DNA from: Haloechinothrix_A salitolerans
Lineage (GTDB): Bacteria > Actinomycetota > Actinomycetes > Mycobacteriales > Pseudonocardiaceae
Assembly (NCBI RefSeq): GCF_039544105.1
Contig: NZ_BAABLA010000007.1
Reading direction: 5' to 3' (one strand)
Length of the DNA stretch: 64,000 bases
A program made the translations under genes and the position numbers. Shown piece after piece: positions 25,426 through 34,056 of the stretch. The first letter of the stretch is position 1. The number at the start of each line of letters is the position of its first letter. Under the pieces are notes generated by a model that had not been told where the DNA came from, did no database searches, and worked only from the letters and a program-made list of their open reading frames with translations.

Positions 25426-26611
25426 GCGATCGCCTCGCCGCGAGATCGGTCAGCACCTCGATGTGCTTGTCGATGATCGCCGACATCGTGAAGTGCTTGT
25501 CCACGATCGACGCGCCCTCGGCCGCCATGCGCCGTGACTCCTCCGGGTTGCGGATGGCCTCGACCAGCCGTTCCGCGACCGGGCCCGGCGAGTTCTTCGG
25601 CACGAGGTGCATGTGGACCCGGTCGATGGTCTTGATGTCACCGAAGTGGTCTTCCTCGATCGCCGCGACCTGCGGCACGCCAGCTGCGAGCGTTTCGAGG
25701 CAGGCGGTACCGAAGCCGATGCCCTGGAGGCTGTGGCACTCGACGTCGGCGGCGGCCAGGTAGTGCGGAACGTCGGCCTTCGGTACGGCGCCGGTCGTGA
25801 TGACAGCGTCGCGGACGCCCAGCTCCTCGGCGCGACGCAGGAAGGCGTCGTAGTAGATGCCACCGACGACGACCAGCTTCGCGTCCGGCAGTTCCGCGAG
25901 CACCCGCGGCATCGCCTCGACCAGCGTGACCCGGTCCCGCAGCGGGATGACATGCCCGACGGACAGGATCAGCGGCGCGTCCCCGATCCCCAGCCGCTCG
26001 CGGACGTACGTCGAGTCGCCGCCGCGCGTCCACTCCGGGTCGAGACCGACCGGGATGTCGACGGTGCCGGACACGCCGCGGGCGTACCTGCGCTTGATGT
26101 AGTCGTCCATCAGCGAGTCCATGACGACGTGCACCGGCTTATAGCGGCGCAAGATCGGCGCGACGAGGCAGGCGTCCAGGGTGCTGAACACCGCCTGGTA
26201 CATCGGCTTCGGGCTCTCCAGCCTGGTGTGCACGCTGAGCAGCACGGGGACGTCGTTGCGCCGCGCCCACATGCCCGAAGCCCACGTCAGGTCGAAGAAC
26301 TGGCCGTGCTGGTGGATCACGTCCGGCCCGAAGTCCCCGAGCAGCTCACGCAGCCTGCGGGGCAGTGACGGGCGGGTCGCGAAGGTGATGTCGAAGTTGA
26401 CGGCGAGCTTCGTCTTCGGTAGCCGCGCCGCGGGCAGCCGCACGATCCGGACGCCGTCGACGTCTTCCTCCGCGGGCGCGCCGGGGTACTCGGCGGTGAT
26501 GACCAGCACCTCGTGGCCTCGCGCGGCGTAGCCCTTGGCTAGCGACTCGGCCATGTGCGCGCTGCCGCCGACCCGTGGCGGGTAGAAGTTGTTGACGACG
26601 GCGATCCTCAT
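25418..26611 (-). CDS. GT4-family glycosyltransferase
   Basis: A 397-residue GT-B glycosyltransferase. The N-terminal domain starts MRIAVVNNFYPPRVGGSAHMAE with the Gly-rich acceptor-side loop of GT4 enzymes. DVIHQHGQFFDLTW and VPVLLSVHTRLE follow. The C-terminal domain has PLILSVGHVIPLRDRVTLVEAM (donor phosphate loop) and HSLQGIGFGTACLETLAAG (E-x7-E type nucleotide-sugar motif). The ATG at 26611 is the natural start; the frame remains open far upstream without conserved residues. It is the first gene of a three-gene operon and divergent from LhgO. It probably transfers a sugar to a lipid carrier or glycan; donor and acceptor are unknown. Confidence 0.9.
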   Translation of the reverse strand: MRIAVVNNFYPPRVGGSAHMAESLAKGYAARGHEVLVITAEYPGAPAEEDVDGVRIVRLPAARLPKTKLAVNFDITFATRPSLPRRLRELLGDFGPDVIHQHGQFFDLTWASGMWARRNDVPVLLSVHTRLESPKPMYQAVFSTLDACLVAPILRRYKPVHVVMDSLMDDYIKRRYARGVSGTVDIPVGLDPEWTRGGDSTYVRERLGIGDAPLILSVGHVIPLRDRVTLVEAMPRVLAELPDAKLVVVGGIYYDAFLRRAEELGVRDAVITTGAVPKADVPHYLAAADVECHSLQGIGFGTACLETLAAGVPQVAAIEEDHFGDIKTIDRVHMHLVPKNSPGPVAERLVEAIRNPEESRRMAAEGASIVDKHFTMSAIIDKHIEVLTDLAARRSRG

Positions 26612-26758
26612 CCGCGCTCCGAATCTCCTCGATTGCGGTTCTGTCCGGTAAAAGACCAGGTTGACGATATGTGGCGTGGTTACACGGACCACACGCGGGT
26701 AGCCACGCCCGCCACACGGGTCGAACCAGCCCGGCCGTGCGCTATAGGCTGCGATGCC

Positions 26759-27940
26759 GTGCGCACCATCGCAGTGATCGGCGGCGGGATCATCGGTCTC
26801 GCGGTCGCGCGTGAACTCACACGACGTGGCAACCAGGTCACCGTCCTGGAGAAGGAAGGCCGGCTCGCCACACACCAGACCGGCAACAACTCCAACGTCG
26901 CGCACGCTGGCTTGTACTACCCACCAGGATCGTTCAAAGCGCGCATGTCCGTCGCGGGAAATCAGTCGATCGTGCGATACGCGCGCGAGCATGGGGTGGC
27001 CGTCGACGTCTGCGGCAAGCTGGTCGTGGCGACATCCGACGCCGAACTGCCCGCGCTGCATCGCCTCGCGGAACGGGCGACGGCCAACGGCGTCCCGGCG
27101 AAGCTGATCGACCCCGGCGAGGCGCGGGAGTACGAACCGGAGGTGGCGTGTGTCAAGGCGCTGCGCGTTGAGTCCACCGCCGTCGTCGACTTCCCCGGTG
27201 TGTGCGGCGCGCTGGCGGCGGAACTGGCAGAGTCCGGCACCGACGTCCGGCTCGGCACGCGCGTGCTCGCGATCAACCGGCGTGTGGCTGGTGGAGTCGA
27301 TGTGCACACGTCATCCGGCCTCGTGAGGGCGGACGCGCTGGTCAACTGCGCTGGGTTGCACGCGGACCGGATCGCCCGGCTGGCAGGGCTCGCGCCACGT
27401 ACGCAAATCGTGCCGTTCCGCGGCGAGTACTACGAACTGCGGCCAGAGCGCACGAAGCTGGTGCGCGGGCTGATCTATCCGGTGCCCGATCCGGCGTTGC
27501 CGTTCCTTGGCGTGCACCTGACGCGGATGCTGGACGGCTCGGTGCACGCTGGACCGAACGCGGTGCTCGCGCTACACCGCGAGGGCTACCGCTGGCGCGA
27601 CGTCAGCGTCCGCGACACCGCTGAGGCCCTGCGGTTTCCCGGGACGTGGCAGCTGGCGTCACGGTTCCGCCGCACCGCAGTCGAGGAGATACTGCGGTCG
27701 CTATCCCGTCGCCGGTTCGCCGCGAGCTTAGCGCGCCTGGTGCCCACGATCGGACCGGACGACATCGTACGGTGCGGGTCAGGCGTCAGAGCGCAGGCGC
27801 TGCACCCCGACGGCACGCTGGTCGAGGACTTCCTCATCGAGCGGGCGCCGTATCAGGTGCACGTCCTCAACGCGCCGTCCCCGGCAGCCACCTGTGCCCT
27901 GGAGATCGCGGGCCACATCGCGTCAACGCTGGACACCTGA
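26759..27940 (+). CDS. L-2-hydroxyglutarate oxidase-like FAD protein (LhgO)
   Basis: The 393-residue flavoprotein starts RTIAVIGGGIIGLAVARELTRRG, then TGNNSNVAHAGLYYPPGSFKA, both typical of the LhgO/DadA FAD oxidase group. LVNCAGLHADRIARLAG and FRGEYYELRPE follow, with HLTRMLDGSVHAGPNAVLA at the substrate site and GVRAQALHPDGTLVEDFLIE at the end, closely following LhgO. Members oxidise L-2-hydroxyglutarate to 2-oxoglutarate at the membrane. I take the GTG at 26759; upstream in-frame codons overlap the divergent promoter. The gene appears monocistronic. Substrate assignment rests on family resemblance. Confidence 0.87.
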   Translation: MRTIAVIGGGIIGLAVARELTRRGNQVTVLEKEGRLATHQTGNNSNVAHAGLYYPPGSFKARMSVAGNQSIVRYAREHGVAVDVCGKLVVATSDAELPALHRLAERATANGVPAKLIDPGEAREYEPEVACVKALRVESTAVVDFPGVCGALAAELAESGTDVRLGTRVLAINRRVAGGVDVHTSSGLVRADALVNCAGLHADRIARLAGLAPRTQIVPFRGEYYELRPERTKLVRGLIYPVPDPALPFLGVHLTRMLDGSVHAGPNAVLALHREGYRWRDVSVRDTAEALRFPGTWQLASRFRRTAVEEILRSLSRRRFAASLARLVPTIGPDDIVRCGSGVRAQALHPDGTLVEDFLIERAPYQVHVLNAPSPAATCALEIAGHIASTLDT

Positions 27941-27982
27941 GCCCCGCCGAGTCCCAGACTTTCGGTGCCGCCAGTCCCGCGA

Positions 27983-28393
27983 TCAGCCAAGGACCGCGAC
28001 GAACGTGCCAGAGATATGGATGGTGCCGAACGATACGTGGAACTGGCCGTGAGCGGTGCCGCTCAGGAAAGACGAACCGCTGAATGTGCCGGTCAGAGTG
28101 GTGCCCGACGTCTCAGCATCCGACCTGCCAAGCCCCTTGAGCTTGAGCTTCATCTTACCCTTGCCGTTGCCGTGCAGCTTGATCTTCCCGGAGAACGGCC
28201 CGCTCACCGCGCCGAGGTGACTGTTGCCGTGGCAGTGTCCAGACAGCTTGTGGTGGTGCAACTGGTAGTGGCACATCAAGTGCGTGCCCGCGGTCGGCCC
28301 GGCGGGTGCGGCGCTTGCGGAGGGGACCAGCCCCGCCAACGCGAGGACAAGCGCGCCGAGCAATGCGGTCAGAGTGCGGTTGACGTTTCGCAT
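27983..28393 (-). CDS. Secreted small His-rich protein of unknown function
   Basis: A 136-residue exported protein. The ATG at 28393 follows GGAGG with six-base spacing and opens a clear signal peptide (MRNVNRTLTALLGALVLALA, cleavage near SASA-AP). The start of the mature protein is rich in His and Cys (MCHYQLHHHKLSGHCHGNSH), and the rest is Gly/Ser/Thr/Lys-rich with alternating hydrophobics, like a small beta barrel or sandwich. I do not recognise a family. The Cys/His cluster could bind metal, and the overall design resembles small secreted beta-barrel proteins of actinomycetes. It converges on LhgO across 42 bp. Confidence 0.78.
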   Translation of the reverse strand: MRNVNRTLTALLGALVLALAGLVPSASAAPAGPTAGTHLMCHYQLHHHKLSGHCHGNSHLGAVSGPFSGKIKLHGNGKGKMKLKLKGLGRSDAETSGTTLTGTFSGSSFLSGTAHGQFHVSFGTIHISGTFVAVLG

Positions 28394-28616
28394 GGCTGCC
28401 TCCGGGCTCGTGAGCTGCGGAAATCGATTTATCGAGTACCGCAAGACTAAGTCCCACAAGCCCGTCCGGTTGCCTCAAATCCGCAACTTGCACTCCGTAG
28501 GGTTAGATGACCACTCCTGTGTGTGACGACGCATTTCGTCGAGCGTCGCGTGTATCGCGTTCGCGATGCGATGGCTAGCTCTCGTTCCGCTGGCTGCGTT
28601 GAAACGGGTACGTCCT

Positions 28617-29885
28617 TCAGCCCGCGACGGGCTCGATCACCTCGCGACCGCCGAGGAACGAGCGCATCGCCTCGGGCACGCGGACCGAGCCGTCGGCCTG
28701 TTGGTGGTTCTCCAGGATCGCCACGATCCACCGCGTCGTGGCGAGCGTGCCGTTGAGGGTCGCCGCGACCTGCGGTTTGCCGTCATCGTCGCGGTAGCGG
28801 ATACCGAGCCTGCGAGCCTGGAACGTCGTGCAGTTCGACGTCGATGTGAGCTCGCGGTACGCCTGCTGCGTCGGGACCCACGCCTCGCAGTCGAACTTGC
28901 GCGCCGCCGACGTGCCGAGGTCGCCGCCCGCCGTGTCGATCACGCGGTAAGGCACCTCGATCTTGGCCAGCATCTCCTCTTCCCAACTGAGCAGCTTGGC
29001 GTGCTCCGCCTCGGCGTCCTCGGGGCGGGAATAGACGAACATCTCGACCTTGTCGAACTGGTGCACGCGGATGATGCCGCGCGTGTCCTTGCCGTACGAG
29101 CCCGCCTCGCGGCGGAAGCAGGATGACCAGCCCGCGTAGCGCAGCGGCCCGCCGGAGAGGTCCAAGATCTCGTCGGAGTGGTACCCGGCGAGCGACACCT
29201 CCGACGTGCCGACCAGATACAGGTCGTCGGCCTCCAGCCGGTACACCTCGGCCGAGTGCGAGCCGAGGAAGCCTGTGCCCTGCATGACTTCCGGGCGCAC
29301 CAACACCGGCGGGATCATCAGCTGGAAACCGTTCTCAACGGCTTGCGCCGCCGCCATGTTCAGCAGCGCGAGCTGGAGCTGCGCACCGATGCCGGTCAGG
29401 AAGTAGAACCGCGCACCGGACACCTTAGCGCCGCGCTCCATGTCGAGGGCGCCAATGCGCTGGCCGATCTCCAAGTGGTCGGACGGGGTGAAGTCGAACT
29501 CAGCGGGCGTGCCGACGTGCTTGAGGACCTCGTAGTCCTCCTCGCCACCCGCCGGCGCGTCGGGATGGACGAGGTTCGGCACGCTCTGGTGCAGCTCGTT
29601 GAACTCCTCCGACGCCTGGGCCTGCTCGGCCTCCGCGGCCTTGACCTCGGCGGCCAGTTCCTTGCCCCGCGCGAGCAGCCGCTCGCGCTCCTCACCCTGC
29701 GCCTTGCCAATCTGCTTGCCGAGCTGCTTCTGCTCGGCGCGCAACGTGTCAGCGCGGGAGATGGCGGATCGCCTGCGCTGGTCCAGGTCGAGCAACTTGT
29801 CGACAACGCCCTCGTCCTCGCCGCGGTTACGCTGCGAGGCGCGCACGAGGTCAGGGTCTTCGCGCAGGATCCTGGGGTCAATCAT
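28617..29885 (-). CDS. serS: Seryl-tRNA synthetase
   Basis: SerRS charges tRNA-Ser with serine in the cytoplasm. The 422-residue protein has the N-terminal helical arm (residues ~30-110, EQKQLGKQIGKAQGEERERL) that contacts the long variable loop. Class II motif 2 reads YAGWSSCFRREAGSYG, with TSNCTTFQARRLGIRYR next and motif 3 as TLNGTLATTRWIVAILEN. It begins MIDPRILREDPDLVR, the usual start. In M. tuberculosis serS (Rv3834c) precedes the septum-formation and metallopeptidase genes, and the same neighbourhood is seen here apart from an inserted dehalogenase-like gene. Identification is certain. Confidence 0.98.
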   Translation of the reverse strand: MIDPRILREDPDLVRASQRNRGEDEGVVDKLLDLDQRRRSAISRADTLRAEQKQLGKQIGKAQGEERERLLARGKELAAEVKAAEAEQAQASEEFNELHQSVPNLVHPDAPAGGEEDYEVLKHVGTPAEFDFTPSDHLEIGQRIGALDMERGAKVSGARFYFLTGIGAQLQLALLNMAAAQAVENGFQLMIPPVLVRPEVMQGTGFLGSHSAEVYRLEADDLYLVGTSEVSLAGYHSDEILDLSGGPLRYAGWSSCFRREAGSYGKDTRGIIRVHQFDKVEMFVYSRPEDAEAEHAKLLSWEEEMLAKIEVPYRVIDTAGGDLGTSAARKFDCEAWVPTQQAYRELTSTSNCTTFQARRLGIRYRDDDGKPQVAATLNGTLATTRWIVAILENHQQADGSVRVPEAMRSFLGGREVIEPVAG

Positions 29886-29981
29886 GGCTGTTCAGCCTAG
29901 AACCCCGGTCATCGCCCGCGTGTGCGACCCCGGCAGGTGCCTCGCCACGACGTCGCGCCTGCCGGAGTACGCACGCTCAGC

Positions 29982-30899
29982 TCACCGCGGCGTCGCCCGC
30001 ACGAACGCCACGATCTCCTCCGCGAGCTGCTCGCCAGCGTCTTCCTGCAGGAAGTGACCCGCCTCGGTGATGGTCGGGTGTTCCCTGCCTGCGGCACCGG
30101 CCATCGCGCGCTGCAGGATCGGCCCCATCGGCCCCGTGATCGGGTCGCTGTCGGAGAACGCGCACAGGAAAGGCTTGTCCAGCTCACTCAACGTCTGCCA
30201 CGCCGCCCGGTTGGCCTCGGTCGCCGGATCGTCGGTGCTGGTCGGTACCAGCGTTGGCATCGCGCGTGCTCCGGCCTTGTAGGACTCCTCGGGGAACGGC
30301 GCGTCGTAGGCCGCGGTGACGCCGTCAGCCACCGACCTGCGGCAGCCAGATGCCACGAACCGCCCGATGTCCAGCTTCTCCGCCTTCTCGACCGCCTCGC
30401 GGAACGTCCACCAGACGTCGGGCATCGGGTGATCACCGGTGGGCAGTCCGGTGTTAGCCGCGACGACTCGCGCGAACCGGTCCGGGTTCTCCGCCACGAG
30501 ACGTAAGCCGATCAACCCACCCCAGTCCTGACCAACGAGCGTGACGTCTCGCAGATCGAGGGCGTCGAACGCGAGCGAGCGCACCCAGTCGACATGGCGG
30601 GCGTAGGTGTGGTCGCTGACCTCGGTTGGTTTGTCCGAGCGGCCGAACCCGACCAGGTCCGGCGCGATCGCCCGCAGGCCCGCGTCGGCGAGCACCGGCA
30701 TCATCTTCCTATACAAGAACGACCATGTCGGCTCACCGTGCAGCAGCAGGATGGGTTCGCCGTCGGCTGGCCCAGCCTCGACGTAGGCCATGCGGATCAT
30801 CCGATCACTTTCGGGATCGGCGACCTCGGCATAGCGCGGTTCGTAGTCGAAGTCTGGCAGGCCGGTGAAGCACTCGTCAGGTGTCCGAAGGATGCGCAT
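29982..30899 (-). CDS. Haloalkane dehalogenase-like alpha/beta hydrolase
   Basis: The 305-residue protein matches subfamily I haloalkane dehalogenases. HGEPTWSFLYRKMMP carries the conserved halide-binding HGEPTW, and VTLVGQDWGGLIGLR places Asp as the nucleophile followed by the halide-binding Trp. ITEAGHFLQEDAGEQLAEEI holds the catalytic His. The start MRILRTPDECFTGLPDFDY, typical of DhlA/DhmA-type enzymes, confirms the frame. Activity on halogenated alkanes is predicted by family, but the natural substrate is unknown. It sits between serS and the septum-formation gene, an insertion relative to the mycobacterial order, and has a palindrome (30971-30996) in its upstream region. Confidence 0.88.
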   Translation of the reverse strand: MRILRTPDECFTGLPDFDYEPRYAEVADPESDRMIRMAYVEAGPADGEPILLLHGEPTWSFLYRKMMPVLADAGLRAIAPDLVGFGRSDKPTEVSDHTYARHVDWVRSLAFDALDLRDVTLVGQDWGGLIGLRLVAENPDRFARVVAANTGLPTGDHPMPDVWWTFREAVEKAEKLDIGRFVASGCRRSVADGVTAAYDAPFPEESYKAGARAMPTLVPTSTDDPATEANRAAWQTLSELDKPFLCAFSDSDPITGPMGPILQRAMAGAAGREHPTITEAGHFLQEDAGEQLAEEIVAFVRATPR

Positions 30900-30970
30900 G
30901 AACGCACCCTAAACCCTCACCGCACAAGATTGAGCCCCCTTCGCGTCAGCGGCCAGCGGGTGGAACCATC

Positions 30971-30996
30971 GCCCGCGAGTGGCTCCACTCGCGGGC
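30971..30996. repeat. Perfect 12-bp palindrome in a divergent promoter region
   Basis: GCCCGCGAGTGG, a two-base centre (CT), then CCACTCGCGGGC. It lies between two divergently transcribed genes, so it cannot be an ordinary terminator for either. The same core word CCACTCGCGGG with its complement recurs at 38898-38939. Confidence 0.7.
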
Positions 30997-31050
30997 AAGA
31001 ACCGGGCTTCCAGGCCGCCCCCACCGTCACCTCAGGCATCATGAGACGTG

Positions 31051-32196
31051 ATGTCGACAACGATCACCCGGTTTCTCGCCTTGGGCACGGCCTCAGGCGC
31101 TCGCTACCTGATGGCGGGCGCCGTGCTCGGCGCGATCCTCGCGTTGTCGCTGAACATGGCGCTGTCCTCCGCCGAGCCGCGAACACCCGCCGCTCCCGTC
31201 CCGGTGGGCGGCGGCATGCCCGCGACCGACGGGGAGACGAAATCGCCCTACGACGTCCCGGTCGGCACGTGCCTGAACTGGACCGAAGCCGACGGCAGCG
31301 ACATGACCGCCGTCGACTGTGACGAAGCGCACGTCTTCGAGGTCACCGAGATCATCCAGGTCGGCAACGACTTCCCGGAGAACGCCGAGCGTCCCAGCGT
31401 CGAGAGGTGGCGCGAGATCGCGACCAAGCGATGTGAGGACGGCGTCGAAGAGTATCTGGGTGACCCACTCGATCCTGAGGGCAAGTACTCGATCACCGCC
31501 TTGCTACCCAACCAGGCCGAATGGGACAGCGGCGACCGAACGCTGCGCTGCGGGCTATGGCGGATCGGGCCGGGCGGATCGCTGCAAGCCACGACCGGCT
31601 CGGCGAAGGAGCAGAGCCAGTCAGACATCTGGGCCAAGGGGACGTGTCTCGATCTGCGGGACAAGTCGGTCGGCGATCCGGTGCCGTGCGACCGACCGCA
31701 CTCCTACGAGATCATCGCGATCATCAAGCTGAGTAATCACTTCGAGAAGGGCTACCCCCCGGAGAAGAAGCAGAACGCCTTGCTCGACAAGGTGTGCAAC
31801 AAGCGCATCCAGCACTACACGGGCGGCATCAATCTGAAGAAGAAGAACCTGATCGCGACATGGGACACCAGAACCAAAGCGAGTTGGAAGGCAGGGTCGG
31901 TCTACGTCAACTGCAAGGTGGCCAGGCTGCTGAAAGACGAGTCAGGACTGGCCCCCATCACCGACAGCATCGCGAAGACACCACCCGAGAAGAAGTCCGA
32001 TTCAGCCAACGATGACGGCGGCTCCGATGGTGGCTCTGGCGATGGCAAGGACACCGAGGATGCCAACGACGGTTCGGGGGGCGACGGCAGCGATACCAGT
32101 GGAGACGGCGCAGGCGAGGAAGGTTCCGACGATAGTGACGGACAGGCCGCTGGCGGTGGCGGCGAGAACGCGCCCGACACGCCAGCAGGTAACTGA
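31051..32196 (+). CDS. Septum-formation-family membrane protein (Rv3835-like)
   Basis: The 381-residue protein has one membrane helix (LMAGAVLGAILALSLNMAL, residues ~19-38) and an outside region with two repeats of the Septum_form type. Repeat one holds PVGTCLNWTEADGSDMTAV and DEAHVFEVTEI; repeat two holds KGTCLDLRDKSVGDPVPC and RPHSYEIIAIIKL. Each repeat has paired Cys likely to form disulfides. The last ~70 residues are a low-complexity Asp/Gly/Ser tail. ATG 31051 is preceded by an in-frame GTG at 31048. Family members are linked to cell division in actinobacteria only loosely. It matches Rv3835 in synteny, followed by the metallopeptidase gene. Confidence 0.85.
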   Translation: MSTTITRFLALGTASGARYLMAGAVLGAILALSLNMALSSAEPRTPAAPVPVGGGMPATDGETKSPYDVPVGTCLNWTEADGSDMTAVDCDEAHVFEVTEIIQVGNDFPENAERPSVERWREIATKRCEDGVEEYLGDPLDPEGKYSITALLPNQAEWDSGDRTLRCGLWRIGPGGSLQATTGSAKEQSQSDIWAKGTCLDLRDKSVGDPVPCDRPHSYEIIAIIKLSNHFEKGYPPEKKQNALLDKVCNKRIQHYTGGINLKKKNLIATWDTRTKASWKAGSVYVNCKVARLLKDESGLAPITDSIAKTPPEKKSDSANDDGGSDGGSGDGKDTEDANDGSGGDGSDTSGDGAGEEGSDDSDGQAAGGGGENAPDTPAGN

Positions 32197-32211
32197 CGCC
32201 CAGGTGCTCGC

Positions 32212-32562
32212 ATGACGGTGTCGATGACAGAAGAGCGGTTCGAGGAGCTGGTCGCGGACGCTCTCGACGAGATCCCGCCGGAGTTCGCCGCCGCCATGGA
32301 CAACGTCGTCGTCCTCGTGGAGCCATTCAACGAGGAAGAGCCGGACATCCTCGGGCTCTACCACGGTGTCGCATTGACCGAGCGCACCCACGATTACAGC
32401 GGCCAGCTACCTGACCGGATCTCGATCTACCGGGAGCCGATCCTGGCGATGTGCGAGTCCGAAGACCAAGTCGTCGACGAGGTCGCGATCACCGTGGTAC
32501 ACGAGATCGCGCACCATTTCGGTATCGACGACGAGCGGCTGCACGAGCTCGGCTGGGCGTGA
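32212..32562 (+). CDS. Small zincin-type metallopeptidase family protein (Rv3836-like)
   Basis: A 116-residue minimal zincin. VHEIAHHFGIDDERL gives the HExxH zinc site and a third ligand downstream. The N-terminal half (FEELVADALDEIPPEFA) and the LYHGVALTER segment are typical of the small metallopeptidase family PF06262, which is conserved in actinobacteria. The ATG at 32212 begins 15 bp after the septum-formation gene, so they form an operon. The substrate is unknown. Synteny with Rv3835-Rv3836 supports the call. Confidence 0.92.
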   Translation: MTVSMTEERFEELVADALDEIPPEFAAAMDNVVVLVEPFNEEEPDILGLYHGVALTERTHDYSGQLPDRISIYREPILAMCESEDQVVDEVAITVVHEIAHHFGIDDERLHELGWA

Positions 32563-32565
32563 TCG

Positions 32566-33246
32566 TCAGGCAGGGCCCTTCCCCGGCTCGATGGTCCGCA
32601 CCCGCAGGTGGTGGCTGCGCAGGTCCTCGTTGGCGCATCCGGTCCGCTCGTACGGCACGAACTTCGAGTGCGTCTCCTGCGGCGGATACACCCGTAGACC
32701 ACGCACCTTGGTCGGCTGGCAGTCCTCGGGGTCGTAGTTCCCAACCTGGGTGAACCCGACAGCGGCGTAGGCCGTGTCGCCTGCGGCGAGCGTCACCGCA
32801 TCGCCCTTGCCGCCCTCGCGGTAGGCGGCGGCTCCGACCTGGTGGCCGTCATCGCCCGCGACGTAGGACACGCCAGGGAAGCCCTGGATCTCGCACGATT
32901 CGCCACTGACGTTCGTGAAACGCAACGAACGCCACACCGTACCGGCCGCGCCGCTCGGCGGACCGAGCGACAGGCTCAAGTCCCCCGATGTGCACAGCTC
33001 GGCGTTCCCCTGCGGCGGGCGGTTGTTCGACTCGGTGCTCGCGCCGTTCGGGGACGACGGCGTGGTCGTGGCGTTCGGTTCCGACGGCGACGTCGTGGTG
33101 GCGCTTGGTGAGTTCGTGGCCGACGTCGTCTCTCGCGCACCGACGGATGGTTGCTCGGCGTCGCCGCATCCCACCAGTACCGCGGCCGTCATCGCGACCG
33201 CGCAGGTGCCGAACAGGCCGGAGCGTCGTGCCCGTCGGTGAGCCAT
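32566..33246 (-). CDS. DUF4232-domain lipoprotein
   Basis: The 226-residue protein has a lipoprotein signal: basic N-terminus MAHRRARRSG, a hydrophobic core and lipobox LVGC (Cys ~27). A ~60-residue Ser/Thr/Pro linker follows. The C-terminal ~130 residues match DUF4232, with SLSLGPPSGAAGT, LRFTNVSGESCEIQGFPGVSYV, AYAAVGFTQV and LRVYPP, an immunoglobulin-like beta sandwich with Cys pairs. It should be anchored on the outer face of the membrane. It converges on the metallopeptidase gene with a 3 bp gap and interrupts the mycobacterial order between Rv3836 and Rv3837c homologues. Function unknown. Confidence 0.88.
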   Translation of the reverse strand: MAHRRARRSGLFGTCAVAMTAAVLVGCGDAEQPSVGARETTSATNSPSATTTSPSEPNATTTPSSPNGASTESNNRPPQGNAELCTSGDLSLSLGPPSGAAGTVWRSLRFTNVSGESCEIQGFPGVSYVAGDDGHQVGAAAYREGGKGDAVTLAAGDTAYAAVGFTQVGNYDPEDCQPTKVRGLRVYPPQETHSKFVPYERTGCANEDLRSHHLRVRTIEPGKGPA

Positions 33247-33320
33247 CCTGTGTCCTCCCCTGAACGGGTTACCGCGTGCTGTCCTAGGGACGCCTCACAC
33301 ACGGCGGAGGTTGCGTGCGA

Positions 33321-33938
33321 TCACATGTCTACGCCTGCCCAGGAATGACAGTGCCAGCCGCCGCCGTCGCTCGCCTCCAACACGATGGCGCCGGTGTTGG
33401 GGATCAGCCCCGCGTCAGCGAGGTTCGGCGGCACGTTGTCCGCGAGCAGTTCGGCACACAATCGCATGGCGGCGCCGTGACTGACGACGACCACGGTGCC
33501 GTGCGGGTGTTCCTGCTCGTGCTTGGCGCGAATCTGCGCGATCGCAGCACGGAAGCGCTCCGCGACGTCGTGCCCGCTCTCCCCTCCCGGCATCGCCAGG
33601 TGCAACTCGCCCCGTGTCCACGGGTGGAAGACATCCGCGAACGCGGTGATGGCGTCGGTGTCGCCGCGATCTTCAAGATCACCGACGAAGACTTCCTGCA
33701 GCCCGTCGACGACCCGGACGTCGAGAGCATGGCGGGCGGCGAGCGGCGCGGCCGTCTGTTGCGCGCGGATCGCGACGGAGGCGTACACGCCGACGATGTG
33801 GGCATCGGCGAGTTGATCGGCTAGCGCGTCAGCCTGCTGCCTGCCGAGTTCGGTCAGCGGCGGGCCTGGCATCTTGGTGTTGAGTGTCCGCAACACGTTC
33901 GCCGTGCTTTGCGCGTGCCTGACCAGCTGTAGCTTCAC
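33321..33938 (-). CDS. Histidine phosphatase family protein (Rv3837c-like)
   Basis: A 205-residue branch-1 histidine phosphatase. It opens KLQLVRHAQSTANVL, with RHG/A replaced by RHAQ, followed by the phosphate-binding Arg in ASVAIRAQQTAAPLA, an acidic GLQEVFVGDLEDR, and VVVVSHGAAMRLC with the second catalytic His. M. tuberculosis Rv3837c lies next to pheA just as here, which supports orthology. Despite frequent naming as phosphoglycerate mutase, the substrate is unassigned; general phosphatase activity is more likely. The gene is 118 bp downstream of pheA on the same strand. Confidence 0.9.
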   Translation of the reverse strand: MKLQLVRHAQSTANVLRTLNTKMPGPPLTELGRQQADALADQLADAHIVGVYASVAIRAQQTAAPLAARHALDVRVVDGLQEVFVGDLEDRGDTDAITAFADVFHPWTRGELHLAMPGGESGHDVAERFRAAIAQIRAKHEQEHPHGTVVVVSHGAAMRLCAELLADNVPPNLADAGLIPNTGAIVLEASDGGGWHCHSWAGVDM

Positions 33939-34056
33939 TACGACGTCCCATACCCTCGCTCCTGTCCCCGACCGATTACCACTGTGCCGTAACTCGGCTC
34001 TGTTAGGCAGCGACGAACGTCAGCTATGTCGCTTTCGTCAAATCGCGTCGCTCCTG

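Noticed and set aside
33321..33938. Naming the histidine phosphatase as phosphoglycerate mutase
   Set aside because: RHAQ and the overall pattern place it in the histidine phosphatase superfamily, but residues specific to glycolytic mutases are not evident, and its synteny with Rv3837c supports a general phosphatase.
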